Positions 16,677 to 24,347 of a stretch of DNA of 33,664 bases are shown here, piece after piece. The first letter of the stretch is position 1, and each line of letters opens with the position of its first letter. Origin of the DNA: Nocardioides sp. Its GTDB lineage: Bacteria; Actinomycetota; Actinomycetes; Propionibacteriales; Nocardioidaceae. The notes beneath the pieces are model-generated. The model did no database searches. It worked only from the letters and a program-made list of their open reading frames with translations, and was not told the origin of the DNA. The stretch is from NCBI RefSeq assembly GCF_025964975.1, contig NZ_JAOPXV010000023.1:1-33664 (forward strand), read 5' to 3'. The position numbers and the translations under genes were made by a program.

Positions 16677-18038
16677 GTGGCTGACTCATCGGCAGCCTCA
16701 GCGGGAGCACTCCCCCGCAGCGTGCGCATCGGCTACGGCTCGGGCTCGGTGGCGACCGGCGCCTTCGGCACGGTGCCGGGCCTGATGCTCCTGCCCTACC
16801 TCACCGACCAGCTCGGCATCGCCGCGCTCTGGGCCGGGCTGATCGTCTTCCTGCCCAAGGCCTGGGACGTGGTGCTGAACCCGATCGCAGGTCGCATCTC
16901 CGACCGCACCGTCGATCCGGCGGGCCCGCGTCGCCCGTGGCTCCTCCGCGCCGGGATCATGCTGGCGGGTGCCTTCGCGCTGATCTTCGCAGCGCCCGAC
17001 CTCGGGTCGCAGGGCCTCGAAGCCGCTTGGGTGCTGGTGTTCTTCGTGCTGGCGGCCTCGGCGTACGCCTTCTTCCAGGTGCCGTACGTCGCCATGCCCG
17101 CGGAGATCACCTCGAGCTACCACGAGCGCACGCGCCTCATGACGGCACGCGTGGCGATCCTGGCCTTCACGATCATGCTGGCCGGCGCCACCGCGCCGGT
17201 GATCCGAGACGCCGTGGGGGGTCGGGCCGGCTACCAGGTGATGGGGCTGGTGATGGCGCTGATCATCGCCGTGGGGGTCGTGAGTGCGTACGTCGGCACG
17301 CGGCGCGCCCCGATCGGCGCCGTCGAGGCCGGGGCCGGGTCACTGCGCGACCAGCTCCGGATCGTGGCGACCGCCCGGGACTTCCGGCTGCTGCTGTCGA
17401 CCTTCATGCTCCAGGGCCTCGCGATCGGGTGCATGCTCGCCGGGGTGGACTACCTGGCCCGAGAGGTGCTCGAGAACCAGGGTGCCTCGACCCTCCTGTT
17501 CGTCTGCTTCGTCGGGCCGGCACTGGTGCTCACGCCGGTCTGGGCCGCCTACGGCGAACGCGTCGGGAAGAAGCAGGGCTACGTCGTGGCCTCGCTGATC
17601 CTCGCGGCGGGCGCCGCCCTCGCTGCGTTCGCCCAGGTGGCTCCCGCCGTTCTCGTCTTCACCGCCACTGCGCTGGTGGGGGTGGGCTACGCAGGCTGCC
17701 AGGTCTTCCCGATGGCCATGTTGCCCGACGCGGCCGCCACCGACGCCGCGCGCACCGGGGAGAATCGCGCCGGCGTCTACACCGGCGTGTGGACCGCCGG
17801 TGAGACCCTCGGCCTAGCCCTCGGACCGGGCGTGTTCGCGATCGTGCTGGCCGTGGGCGGCTACGTCTCCTCGGAGGGGGGTGACGTGGCACAGCCGGGG
17901 TCGGCACTGACCGCGATCACCCTCGGGTTCTCGGTGCTGCCCGCCGTCCTGATCCTGCTCAGCCTGTGGTGGCTGAGCCGCTACTCGCTCGACGCCGACG
18001 AGGTTGCGGCTGCCGCGCGCCCGGGGGTGCCGGCATGA
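16677..18038 (+). CDS. GPH/MFS_2-family membrane transporter
   Basis: 453 aa with about 12 membrane helices. [20 protein letters not shown] opens the first helix; [27 protein letters not shown] (long motif around residues 50-80, quoted in part as [19 protein letters not shown]) is the cytoplasmic-loop signature of glycoside-pentoside-hexuronide:cation symporters, followed by [22 protein letters not shown] (about 125-140) is a further conserved piece. It probably co-transports a sugar or other polar solute with a cation. GTG start one base after the hydrolase stop, and a 4-bp overlap with the next gene. Substrate unknown. Confidence 0.87.
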   Translation: MADSSAASAGALPRSVRIGYGSGSVATGAFGTVPGLMLLPYLTDQLGIAALWAGLIVFLPKAWDVVLNPIAGRISDRTVDPAGPRRPWLLRAGIMLAGAFALIFAAPDLGSQGLEAAWVLVFFVLAASAYAFFQVPYVAMPAEITSSYHERTRLMTARVAILAFTIMLAGATAPVIRDAVGGRAGYQVMGLVMALIIAVGVVSAYVGTRRAPIGAVEAGAGSLRDQLRIVATARDFRLLLSTFMLQGLAIGCMLAGVDYLAREVLENQGASTLLFVCFVGPALVLTPVWAAYGERVGKKQGYVVASLILAAGAALAAFAQVAPAVLVFTATALVGVGYAGCQVFPMAMLPDAAATDAARTGENRAGVYTGVWTAGETLGLALGPGVFAIVLAVGGYVSSEGGDVAQPGSALTAITLGFSVLPAVLILLSLWWLSRYSLDADEVAAAARPGVPA

Positions 18039-19468
18039 ACGCGCTCGAGCGGCTCCACCTGCTGCAGGCCGGCGACCTGCCGGTCCACGGCGGACGGACC
18101 CTGGCCTACGTCTACGACGGCGGCGACGCGGAGGTCGACCGGGTGGGACGGGCGGCTGTTGCGGCGTACGCCGGATCCAACGCCCTCGACCCCACCGCCT
18201 TCCCCTCGCTGCTCACGATGGAGAACGAGCTGATCGGCTTCGCGGCCCGGCTCCTGGACGCCCCCGACACCGTGGTCGGCACCGTGACCTCGGGCGGGAC
18301 CGAGTCCATCCTGCTGGCCGTGCAGGGCGCCCGGGACTCCCGACCCGACCTCGACCGGCCGACGATGGTGATGCCGTCCACGGCGCACGCCGCCTTCCAC
18401 AAGGCCGCCCACTACTTCGGCGTGCGAGCCGTCGTGGTCCCGGTGGGTCCCGACTTCCGTGCCGATCCCGAGGCCATGGCGGCCGCCACGGACGACAGCA
18501 CCGTCCTCGTCGTGGCCAGCGCTCCGTCGTACGCCCATGGGGTGATCGACCCGGTGCGCGAGATCGCCGCAGCGGCCTCGGCCGCCGGCGTGCGCTGCCA
18601 CGTGGACGCCTGCATCGGCGGCTGGGTGCTGCCGTACGCCGCACGGCTGGGCCGACCGGTGCAGGAGTGGACCTTCGCCGTCGAGGGCGTCACCTCGATC
18701 TCGGTCGACACCCACAAGTACGCCTACGCCCCCAAGGGCACCTCGTTGCTGCTGCACCGCGACACGGCCCTGCGGCGACCGCAGTTCTTCGCCTCCGCTG
18801 CCTGGCCCGGCTACACGATGCTCAACCAGACGACCCAGTCGACACGGTCCGGCGGGCCGATCGCCGGGACCTGGGCGGTCGTCACGACGATCGGCGACGA
18901 GGGCTACCTCAGGCTGGCCCGCGAGGTGTTCGAGGCGGTCGACCGCATCGTCGCGGTCCTCGCCGCCGAGCCCTGCCTGCGACTCGTGGCGGAGCCCGAC
19001 TCCACACTGGTGGCCTTCGCCACCGACGACTCGTGCGACCCGTTCACCGTGACCGACGAGCTCGTCTCGCGGGGGTGGTACGTCCAGCCGCAGCTGGCCT
19101 TCGAGGGGCAGCCGGCGTCCGTGCACCTGTCGGTGAGCGCGGCGACCCTGGCGCACCTCGACGACTTCACGGTCGCACTTCGGGAGTCCGTGGTAGCGGC
19201 GCGGGAGGCTGGGCCGGTGGTGGTGGACGACGACGTCGTGGCCTTCATCGCGTCCCTCGACCCGGCGACCCTGAGCGACGCGGACTTCGACGGGCTGCTG
19301 GCGGCCTGCGGGCTGGTGGGCGCTTCCGCCGACGGCTCGATGGAGCTACCGAGCCGGATGGCGTCGGTGAACGCGATGCTCGACCTGGCCTCGACGGCGA
19401 TGCGCGAGGCACTGCTGCTCGCCTTCCTCGACCGGCTGTCCCGGCCGTCAGCAGCGCCGGCCCCGTGA
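18035..19468 (+). CDS. PLP-dependent decarboxylase/lyase, sphingosine-1-phosphate-lyase-like
   Basis: 477 aa fold-type I PLP enzyme of the group II decarboxylase family. [18 protein letters not shown] (about residues 87-104) binds the cofactor phosphate, and [14 protein letters not shown] (about 189-202) stacks and anchors PLP through Asp. The Schiff-base Lys228 sits in [13 protein letters not shown], the form typical of sphingosine-1-phosphate lyase. A bacterial role could be cleavage of a phosphorylated amino alcohol or decarboxylation of an amino acid; the sequence does not decide. The ATG at 18035 overlaps the transporter stop (ATGA), and its own stop overlaps the ung start (GTGA), so it is embedded in the operon. 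Length is normal. Confidence 0.87.
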   Translation: MNALERLHLLQAGDLPVHGGRTLAYVYDGGDAEVDRVGRAAVAAYAGSNALDPTAFPSLLTMENELIGFAARLLDAPDTVVGTVTSGGTESILLAVQGARDSRPDLDRPTMVMPSTAHAAFHKAAHYFGVRAVVVPVGPDFRADPEAMAAATDDSTVLVVASAPSYAHGVIDPVREIAAAASAAGVRCHVDACIGGWVLPYAARLGRPVQEWTFAVEGVTSISVDTHKYAYAPKGTSLLLHRDTALRRPQFFASAAWPGYTMLNQTTQSTRSGGPIAGTWAVVTTIGDEGYLRLAREVFEAVDRIVAVLAAEPCLRLVAEPDSTLVAFATDDSCDPFTVTDELVSRGWYVQPQLAFEGQPASVHLSVSAATLAHLDDFTVALRESVVAAREAGPVVVDDDVVAFIASLDPATLSDADFDGLLAACGLVGASADGSMELPSRMASVNAMLDLASTAMREALLLAFLDRLSRPSAAPAP

Positions 19469-20160
19469 GCGCTCTCCAGGGCCTGGTCGACCAGGGCCTG
19501 ATGGCCCCCGACTGGGCTGCGGCCCTCGCCCCGGTAGACGAGCGCATCGGCGAGCTGGGTCGGTTCCTGCGGGAGGAGGTAGCAGCGGGGCGTGGCTACC
19601 AGCCGGCGGGCGAGCTCGTCTTCCGGGCCTTCCAGCGCCCGCTCGCCGACGTACGGGTCCTTGTCCTGGGCCAGGATCCCTATCCCAACCCCCGGCACCC
19701 GATCGGGTTGAGCTTCGCCGTCGATCGGCACGTCCGGCCGCTGCCGCCAAGCCTGGCCAACATCTACCGCGAGCTCCACGACGACCTCGGGATCGAGCCC
19801 GCCGGCCACGGGGACCTGTCGGCCTGGGCCGACCGAGGCGTGATGCTGCTCAACCGGGTCCTCACCGTGCGCCCCGGCGATTCGAACAGCCACCGCGGCA
19901 AGGGCTGGGAGGCGGTCACCGAGCGCGCCATCGCCGCGCTGGCCGGGCGCGGCGGCCCCTGCGCCGCGATCCTCTGGGGCGGCCCCGCGCAGAAGGCCAC
20001 CCCCCTGCTCGGCGCGATCCCGTGGGTCGCGTCCGCGCACCCGTCGCCGCTGTCCGCCTACCGCGACTTCTTCGGGTCGAAGCCCTTCAGCCGGGTCAAC
20101 TCGCTGCTGGCCGACCAGGGTGCGCAGCCGGTTGACTGGACGCTCCCACCCGCCGCCTGA
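19465..20160 (+). CDS. ung: Uracil-DNA glycosylase (family 1)
   Basis: 231 aa. It removes uracil from DNA at the start of base-excision repair. [20 protein letters not shown] carries the water-activating Asp71 (actinobacterial form, with Pro where many bacteria have His). MLLNRVLTV and [13 protein letters not shown] are the uracil-pocket regions, and the leucine-loop motif [15 protein letters not shown] contains His192. The GTG at 19465 overlaps the decarboxylase stop, so it is translated as the last gene of the operon, an odd partner for metabolic genes. A 102-bp gap with an inverted repeat separates it from the dioxygenase gene. Confidence 0.96.
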   Translation: MSALQGLVDQGLMAPDWAAALAPVDERIGELGRFLREEVAAGRGYQPAGELVFRAFQRPLADVRVLVLGQDPYPNPRHPIGLSFAVDRHVRPLPPSLANIYRELHDDLGIEPAGHGDLSAWADRGVMLLNRVLTVRPGDSNSHRGKGWEAVTERAIAALAGRGGPCAAILWGGPAQKATPLLGAIPWVASAHPSPLSAYRDFFGSKPFSRVNSLLADQGAQPVDWTLPPAA

Positions 20161-20165
20161 TCGGG

Positions 20166-20226
20166 ATATCCATGGACGAGATGGTCGCCTCTCTGGCGTT
20201 TCTGGAGCCATATCGTCCATGGATAT
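20166..20226 (+). repeat. 14-bp inverted repeat (17 bp with one mismatch) upstream of the dioxygenase
   Basis: ATATCCATGGACGA (20166-20179) is perfectly mirrored by TCGTCCATGGATAT (20213-20226); including one mismatch the arms are 17 bp (20166-20182, 20210-20226) with a 27-nt spacer. As RNA it could end ung transcription; as DNA it could be a paired operator. The base composition is AT-rich compared with its neighbours. Confidence 0.8.
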
Positions 20227-20227
20227 G

Positions 20228-20256
20228 TTGAAGATAGTTCGGATTTCAACTAGTAT
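20228..20256 (+). promoter_or_regulatory. Strong promoter with nested operator, leaderless dioxygenase transcript
   Basis: TTGAAG (20228-20233), a 17-nt spacer and TAGTAT (20251-20256) make a near-consensus sigma-70-type promoter, followed by 6 nt and the ATG at 20263. Inside it lies TAGTT-N8-AACTA (20235-20252), an inverted repeat of MarR-operator size that would block RNA polymerase. Confidence 0.7.
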
Positions 20257-20262
20257 GAGCCC

Positions 20263-21036
20263 ATGACAGACCGCATGCCTGCCCTCTACATCGGCCACGG
20301 CGCCCCACCGCTGCTCGACGATTCCGTGTGGTCCGGGCAGCTGGCGTCGCTGGCCAGCGGCCTCCCGGTGCCCTCGGCCATCCTCATCGTGAGCGCCCAC
20401 TGGGAGTCCGCGCCGGTGACCCTGTCGGCCAGCCGGGCGCCCCTCGTCTACGACTTCGGCGGCTTCGCCCCGAAGTACTACACGATGACCTACAAGACCC
20501 CGGACTCCAGCGCCCTGGCCCGTCGGGTGGCCGCGATGATGCCGAGCGACGAACCGGTCCACCAGCACCGCAGCCGCGGGCTCGACCACGGCGCCTGTGT
20601 GCCGCTGAAGGTCATGTATCCGAACGCCGACATCCCCGTCCTGCAGATGTCGCTGCCCACCCACGACCCGGTGAAGCTGTTGGCGCTCGGCGAGCGGCTC
20701 AAGCCGCTGCGCGACGAGGGCGTGCTCATCATCGGCTCCGGCTTCCTCACCCACGGCCTGCCGTTCCTCACCGACTGGAGCATCGACGCGGCCGTCCCCG
20801 GCTGGTCGCACGACTTCGATGCCTGGGCCGCCGAGGCGATGGCCCGTGGCGACGTCGATGCCCTGGCGGCGTACGCGTCGAAGGCCCCGGGCATGCCCTA
20901 CGCCCATCCGACCGTCGAGCACTACACGCCGCTGTTCGTCACGCTCGGCGCTGCCACCACCCCGGACGAGCCGGGGGCCCAGGTCATCGACGGCTTCTGG
21001 CTGGGGCTGTCGAAGAGGTCGCTGCAGGTCGCCTGA
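20263..21036 (+). CDS. DODA-type extradiol ring-cleavage dioxygenase (YgiD-like)
   Basis: 257 aa class III extradiol dioxygenase of the 4,5-DOPA dioxygenase/YgiD group. Such enzymes use Fe(II) or Zn(II) and O2 to open catecholic rings. Metal and catalytic histidines are visible: His12 in YIGHGAPP, His in IVSAHWES (about residue 46), His in GLDHGACVPL (about 109) and His in SGFLTHGLP (about 164). The physiological substrate in bacteria is usually not known. The promoter reads as leaderless with a built-in operator, so the gene is likely induced by a small aromatic compound through a repressor that is not next to it. pdxY follows 26 bp later with its own -10 box. Confidence 0.9.
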   Translation: MTDRMPALYIGHGAPPLLDDSVWSGQLASLASGLPVPSAILIVSAHWESAPVTLSASRAPLVYDFGGFAPKYYTMTYKTPDSSALARRVAAMMPSDEPVHQHRSRGLDHGACVPLKVMYPNADIPVLQMSLPTHDPVKLLALGERLKPLRDEGVLIIGSGFLTHGLPFLTDWSIDAAVPGWSHDFDAWAAEAMARGDVDALAAYASKAPGMPYAHPTVEHYTPLFVTLGAATTPDEPGAQVIDGFWLGLSKRSLQVA

Positions 21037-21050
21037 GTCCCGGGTTGCCT

Positions 21051-21056
21051 TAGCCT
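21051..21056 (+). promoter_or_regulatory. -10 box TAGCCT for leaderless pdxY
   Basis: TAGCCT is followed by 6 nt and the GTG at 21063, with no Shine-Dalgarno. It gives pdxY an independent start inside the 26-bp gap after the dioxygenase gene. Confidence 0.45.
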
Positions 21057-21062
21057 GACCTG

Positions 21063-21917
21063 GTGAAGATCCTCTCCATCCAGTCCTCGGTCGCCTACGG
21101 CCACGTCGGCAACTCTGCCGCCGTCTTCCCCCTCCAGCGGCTGGGCCACGAGGTGTGGCCGGTGTCCACCGTGCACTTCTCCAACCACACGGGGTACGGC
21201 GCCTGGCGCGGGCCGCTGCTCTCGCCGGAGGACGTCGCCGCGGTCATCACCGGCATCGCCGAGCGCGGGGTCCTGCCGTCGTGCGACGCGGTGCTGTCCG
21301 GCTACCAGGGCGGCGCCGGGATCGCCGAGGTGATCCTGTCCGCGGTGGCCCAGGTCAAGGCGGCCAACCCGGCGGCGACGTACACGTGTGACCCCGTCAT
21401 GGGCAATGCCACCTCCGGCTGCTTCGTCGACCCGGCGATCCCGCCGATCATCCGCGAGCTCGTGGTGCCGCAGGCAGACCTCATCACGCCCAACCAGTTC
21501 GAGCTCGGATTCTTGACCGACACCTCGCCGACCTCCCTGTCGGACACCCTCGACTCGGCCGACCTCGCCCGGCAGATGGGGCCCTCGACGGTGCTGGTGA
21601 CCTCGGTGTTCGACGGGGACGCCCAGACCTCGGACACCATCGGCATGCTGGCCGTCACGGGCGACGGCGCCTGGCTCGTCGAGACACCGCGGCTGGCGAT
21701 GAAGGCCAACGGGTCCGGCGACATCACCGCCGCGATGTTCACCGCCCACCTGCACGAGACGGGCTCCCCCGCGGACGCGCTGGCGCGCACGGCGTCGTCG
21801 GTCTTCGCCGTGCTGCAGGCGACGCTCGAGTCGGGCGAGCGCGAGCTGCGGTTGGTCGCCGCACAGGACGCGATCGCCCACCCGGCGAGCGAGTTCGAGG
21901 TGCGGCAGGTCCGGTGA
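21063..21917 (+). CDS. pdxY: Pyridoxal kinase PdxY
   Basis: 284 aa ribokinase-like kinase that phosphorylates pyridoxal (B6 salvage) to make PLP. SIQSSVAYGHVGNSAAVFPL (residues 5-24) is the PdxY/PdxK signature and VSTVHFSNHTGYG follows it. YTCDPVMGN, then LITPNQFELGFL and the anion hole with catalytic Asp in KANGSGDITAAMF (about residues 217-229) complete the active site. GTG start at 21063. Normal length. Several PLP enzymes are encoded nearby (ThrC-like, decarboxylase, SHMT-like), but this is probably coincidental. Confidence 0.95.
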   Translation: MKILSIQSSVAYGHVGNSAAVFPLQRLGHEVWPVSTVHFSNHTGYGAWRGPLLSPEDVAAVITGIAERGVLPSCDAVLSGYQGGAGIAEVILSAVAQVKAANPAATYTCDPVMGNATSGCFVDPAIPPIIRELVVPQADLITPNQFELGFLTDTSPTSLSDTLDSADLARQMGPSTVLVTSVFDGDAQTSDTIGMLAVTGDGAWLVETPRLAMKANGSGDITAAMFTAHLHETGSPADALARTASSVFAVLQATLESGERELRLVAAQDAIAHPASEFEVRQVR

Positions 21918-21942
21918 ACGGCGACCCTGCGGACTTCGTGTC

Positions 21943-21959
21943 ACCTGGTGGCACCAGGT
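21943..21959. terminator. Perfect hairpin between pdxY and tRNA-Thr
   Basis: ACCTGGTGGCACCAGGT is a perfect inverted repeat (7-bp stem, 3-nt loop) between convergent pdxY and tRNA-Thr. It can serve as a bidirectional terminator, although it lacks a T-tract. Confidence 0.45.
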
Positions 21960-22004
21960 CCACGCGGACGGCTCAGGGCAGCTGGATGCGGCCCCAGACC
22001 AGAG

Positions 22005-22077
22005 AGCCGGTGACAGGAATCGAACCCGCGACATCCATATTACAAGTATGGCGCTCTACCAACTGAGCTACACCGGC
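22005..22077 (-). tRNA. tRNA-Thr (anticodon UGU)
   Basis: 73 nt on the minus strand. The acceptor stem GCCGGTG/CACCGGC closes perfectly. The D arm TAGCTCAGTTGGTAGAGC, the anticodon stem CCATA/TATGG with loop CTTGTAA (anticodon TGT, reading ACA), and the T loop TTCGATT are all standard. The CCA end is not encoded. No integrase gene or duplicated 3' end is seen beside it. Confidence 0.96.
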
Positions 22078-22112
22078 GCGCACCAGCGGGCGCGCGCACA
22101 TGCTAGTTGACC

Positions 22113-22118
22113 TAGGGT
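22113..22118 (+). promoter_or_regulatory. -10 box TAGGGT for the leaderless GH13 gene
   Basis: TAGGGT followed by 7 nt and the GTG at 22126, the same hexamer and spacing as before the methyltransferase gene at 4824. Confidence 0.45.
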
Positions 22119-22125
22119 TTCGTTC

Positions 22126-23979
22126 GTGCCTGACCTCCTACGACTGCCCCACCACGACGGGTCGCCGACCTATGTCGGGACGGAGGCACCCCAGCTCGGG
22201 GAGACGGTCACCGTCCGGATGCGTAGCCACCCCGACGACCAGATCCAGGACGTGTGGCTGCGCACGACGTACGACGCCGAGCCGGTCTTCCACGGCTTGG
22301 CGAGGACCCTCGGCGACGACCACACGGTGTGGTGGTCGGGCGACCTGCTGGTGCACAACCCGGTCACCCACTACCGCTTCCTCCTGGTCCGCCCCGACGG
22401 TGAGCAGCTCTGGCTGACCGGCTCCGGGCTCGTCGACATCGACGTGCCGGACGCGGGGGACTTCAAGCTCAGCTCGCACGCTCCGGCACCCGACTGGGCG
22501 AGGGACGGAGTCGTCTACCAGATCTTCCCCGACCGGTTTGCCCGCTCCGCCGCTGCGGCTGACCGCCCGACCCCACCCTGGGCGGTCCCTGCCACCTGGA
22601 CCGACACCGTGGTCTTCGAGCTCGACGACCCGCGCACCGCCGTACAGCTCTACGGCGGAGACCTCGACGGGATCGTCGAGCACCTCGACCACCTGGAGCG
22701 GGTCGGCGCCGACATCGTCTACACGACCCCTGTCTTCCCGGCCGAGAGCAACCACCGCTACAACGCCACCACCTTCGACGAGGTCGATCCGCTGCTCGGG
22801 GGCGATGCGGCCTACGAACGCCTGAGCACCGCGGTGCACGATCGGGGGTGGCGGATCCTCGGCGACCTGACGACCAACCACACCGGAGACACCCACGAGT
22901 GGTTCATCAGGGCCCAGGCCGATCCGGAGTCAGCGACGCGGTCGTTCTACTACTTCGACGAGGACGGCTCCTACGCCGACTGGATGGGCTTCGCCACGTT
23001 GCCCAAGATCAACCACGGCGATCCCGACCTGCGCGCGGCGATGGTCGAGGGGCCGGGATCGGTCGTCGGGCGCTGGCTGCAGCCGCCGTACGACGTCGAC
23101 GGCTGGCGCATCGACGTCGCCAACATGACCGGCCGGCTGGGGGCCCTCGACGTGGCCCATGAGGTCGCCCGCGCCGTACGCCGCACGGCCCAGTCGCTGC
23201 GGGAGGACCCCTTCGTCATCGGCGAGCACAACCATGACGCCTCCGGCGACGTCGACGGTGACGGCTGGCACGCGACCATGAACTACTCCGGGTTCTCATG
23301 GCCGGTCTGGTCGTGGCTGCGCTCGGAGGACACCGCCGCGAGGGCGTTCGGCCGACCGGTCCAGGTGGCTCGTCGCTCCGGGCCTGCGGTCGTCGAGACC
23401 TTCCGCACCTGGCAGGGCGCCCTCGGCTGGCGTGCCACCTCCTCCAGCTGGAACCTCGTGGGCTCCCACGACTCCGCGCGCATCCGCACCCTGGTCGGCG
23501 GCGATCCCGCCCTGCACCGCGTGGCGGCGGGGCTGCAGTTCACGATGCCCGGCGTCCCGATGCTCTTCGCCGGCGACGAGCTCGGCCTCGAAGGTGTCGT
23601 GGGCGAGGACTCCCGGCGCCCGATGCCGTGGGACGACGAGTCGTCCTGGGACACCGCCACGATGACGGCCTACGCAGAGCTCGCCCGCGTACGCCGCTCG
23701 CGGGCTGCACTCCGCAGAGGTGGTCAGCGGTGGGCACACGTCGACGACGACACCATCGCCTTCCTGCGTGAGCACGCGGACGGGTCCGTGCTGGTGGTCG
23801 CGCGCCGGGCAGCGGGCCCGGCCTTCAGCCTCCCGCTCACGCTAAGTGACCACCTCTTCGGCACCGAGCCCGGCTCTCCCGTCGTCGAGGTGCCGGACGG
23901 GGCATCGTCCGTCGTCCCCGCCAGCGACGGACCTCGGCTGGACGTCTGGGCGCTCGAGCCCGGCCCTGACCCAGCGTGA
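22126..23979 (+). CDS. GH13 alpha-glucosidase / maltodextrin glucosidase
   Basis: 617 aa. An N-terminal beta-sandwich (about residues 15-110, CBM34-like, with VWLRTTYDAEPVFHGL) precedes the GH13 TIM barrel, which starts WARDGVVYQIFPDRFA. Catalytic residues are present: nucleophile Asp330 in DGWRIDVAN, acid/base Glu367 in VIGEHNHDA, and the transition-state stabiliser Asp449 in LVGSHDSARI. ILGDLTTNHTGD is conserved region I. This arrangement fits maltodextrin glucosidase/neopullulanase-like enzymes acting on alpha-1,4-glucans in the cytoplasm; no signal peptide is seen. The GTG at 22126 has a -10 box 7 nt upstream. It may feed glucose into the trehalose genes, but that link is speculative. Confidence 0.93.
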   Translation: MPDLLRLPHHDGSPTYVGTEAPQLGETVTVRMRSHPDDQIQDVWLRTTYDAEPVFHGLARTLGDDHTVWWSGDLLVHNPVTHYRFLLVRPDGEQLWLTGSGLVDIDVPDAGDFKLSSHAPAPDWARDGVVYQIFPDRFARSAAAADRPTPPWAVPATWTDTVVFELDDPRTAVQLYGGDLDGIVEHLDHLERVGADIVYTTPVFPAESNHRYNATTFDEVDPLLGGDAAYERLSTAVHDRGWRILGDLTTNHTGDTHEWFIRAQADPESATRSFYYFDEDGSYADWMGFATLPKINHGDPDLRAAMVEGPGSVVGRWLQPPYDVDGWRIDVANMTGRLGALDVAHEVARAVRRTAQSLREDPFVIGEHNHDASGDVDGDGWHATMNYSGFSWPVWSWLRSEDTAARAFGRPVQVARRSGPAVVETFRTWQGALGWRATSSSWNLVGSHDSARIRTLVGGDPALHRVAAGLQFTMPGVPMLFAGDELGLEGVVGEDSRRPMPWDDESSWDTATMTAYAELARVRRSRAALRRGGQRWAHVDDDTIAFLREHADGSVLVVARRAAGPAFSLPLTLSDHLFGTEPGSPVVEVPDGASSVVPASDGPRLDVWALEPGPDPA

Positions 23980-24053
23980 CGCTGCGCCTGTCACAAGCCT
24001 GAGGCGGCGACCGTCATACAGATGACCCGCACCCCACAGAACCGAAGAAGACC

Positions 24054-24280
24054 ATGACTGTCGCCAGCTGGGCGGCCCCTGCGACCTGGAGCACCGGGGC
24101 AAGTCGGCCGACGACGTCATCAAGGCCCAGGACCGACACCTGAAGGAGACCGAGAAGGCCCGAGACGCGACCCACCAGGAGGCGCGCGACGCGATGAAGG
24201 GGCGTTGGCGGCGTCCCAAGAAGTCGCTCGACTGGTACAACGCCACGAAGAGGTTCTTCGCCGACCAGCCCGAGGACTGA
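24054..24280 (+). pseudogene. Small DUF1059-like protein gene with a one-base frameshift
   Basis: After the ATG at 24054 the frame reads only 27 codons. The -1 frame starting TGT at 24059 instead reads CRQLGGPCDLEHRGKSADDV and ends MKGRWRRP...FFADQPED with a stop at 24280. MTCRQLGGPCD is the usual opening of small DUF1059-like actinobacterial proteins, so the expected ACT-TGT has become ACT-GT: one T is missing near 24059. The open frame has no start codon of its own. GAAGAAG before the ATG could be a Shine-Dalgarno. Either a sequencing or assembly error or a genuine recent mutation explains it. Intact, it would be about 75 residues, rich in charged residues, of unknown function. Confidence 0.65.
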
Positions 24281-24334
24281 GCCCGAGGACTGGGCAGCCT
24301 CGGCTCGTCGATGCGCGTCCACCGCCGGGTCGAG

Positions 24335-24340
24335 TAGGTT
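24335..24340 (+). promoter_or_regulatory. -10 box TAGGTT for the leaderless DUF4032 gene
   Basis: TAGGTT is followed by 7 nt and the ATG at 24348; no Shine-Dalgarno lies between. Confidence 0.45.
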
Positions 24341-24347
24341 CGCGACC

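Noticed and set aside
22005..22077. tRNA-Thr as an integration site for a genomic island
   Set aside because: No integrase and no repeated tRNA 3' end was found; pdxY and GH13 on either side look like core genes, and the accessory region begins 3.5 kb away.
24022..24057. An 11-codon open frame starting ATG at 24022
   Set aside because: It only covers the leader of the frameshifted small gene and matches no known leader peptide.
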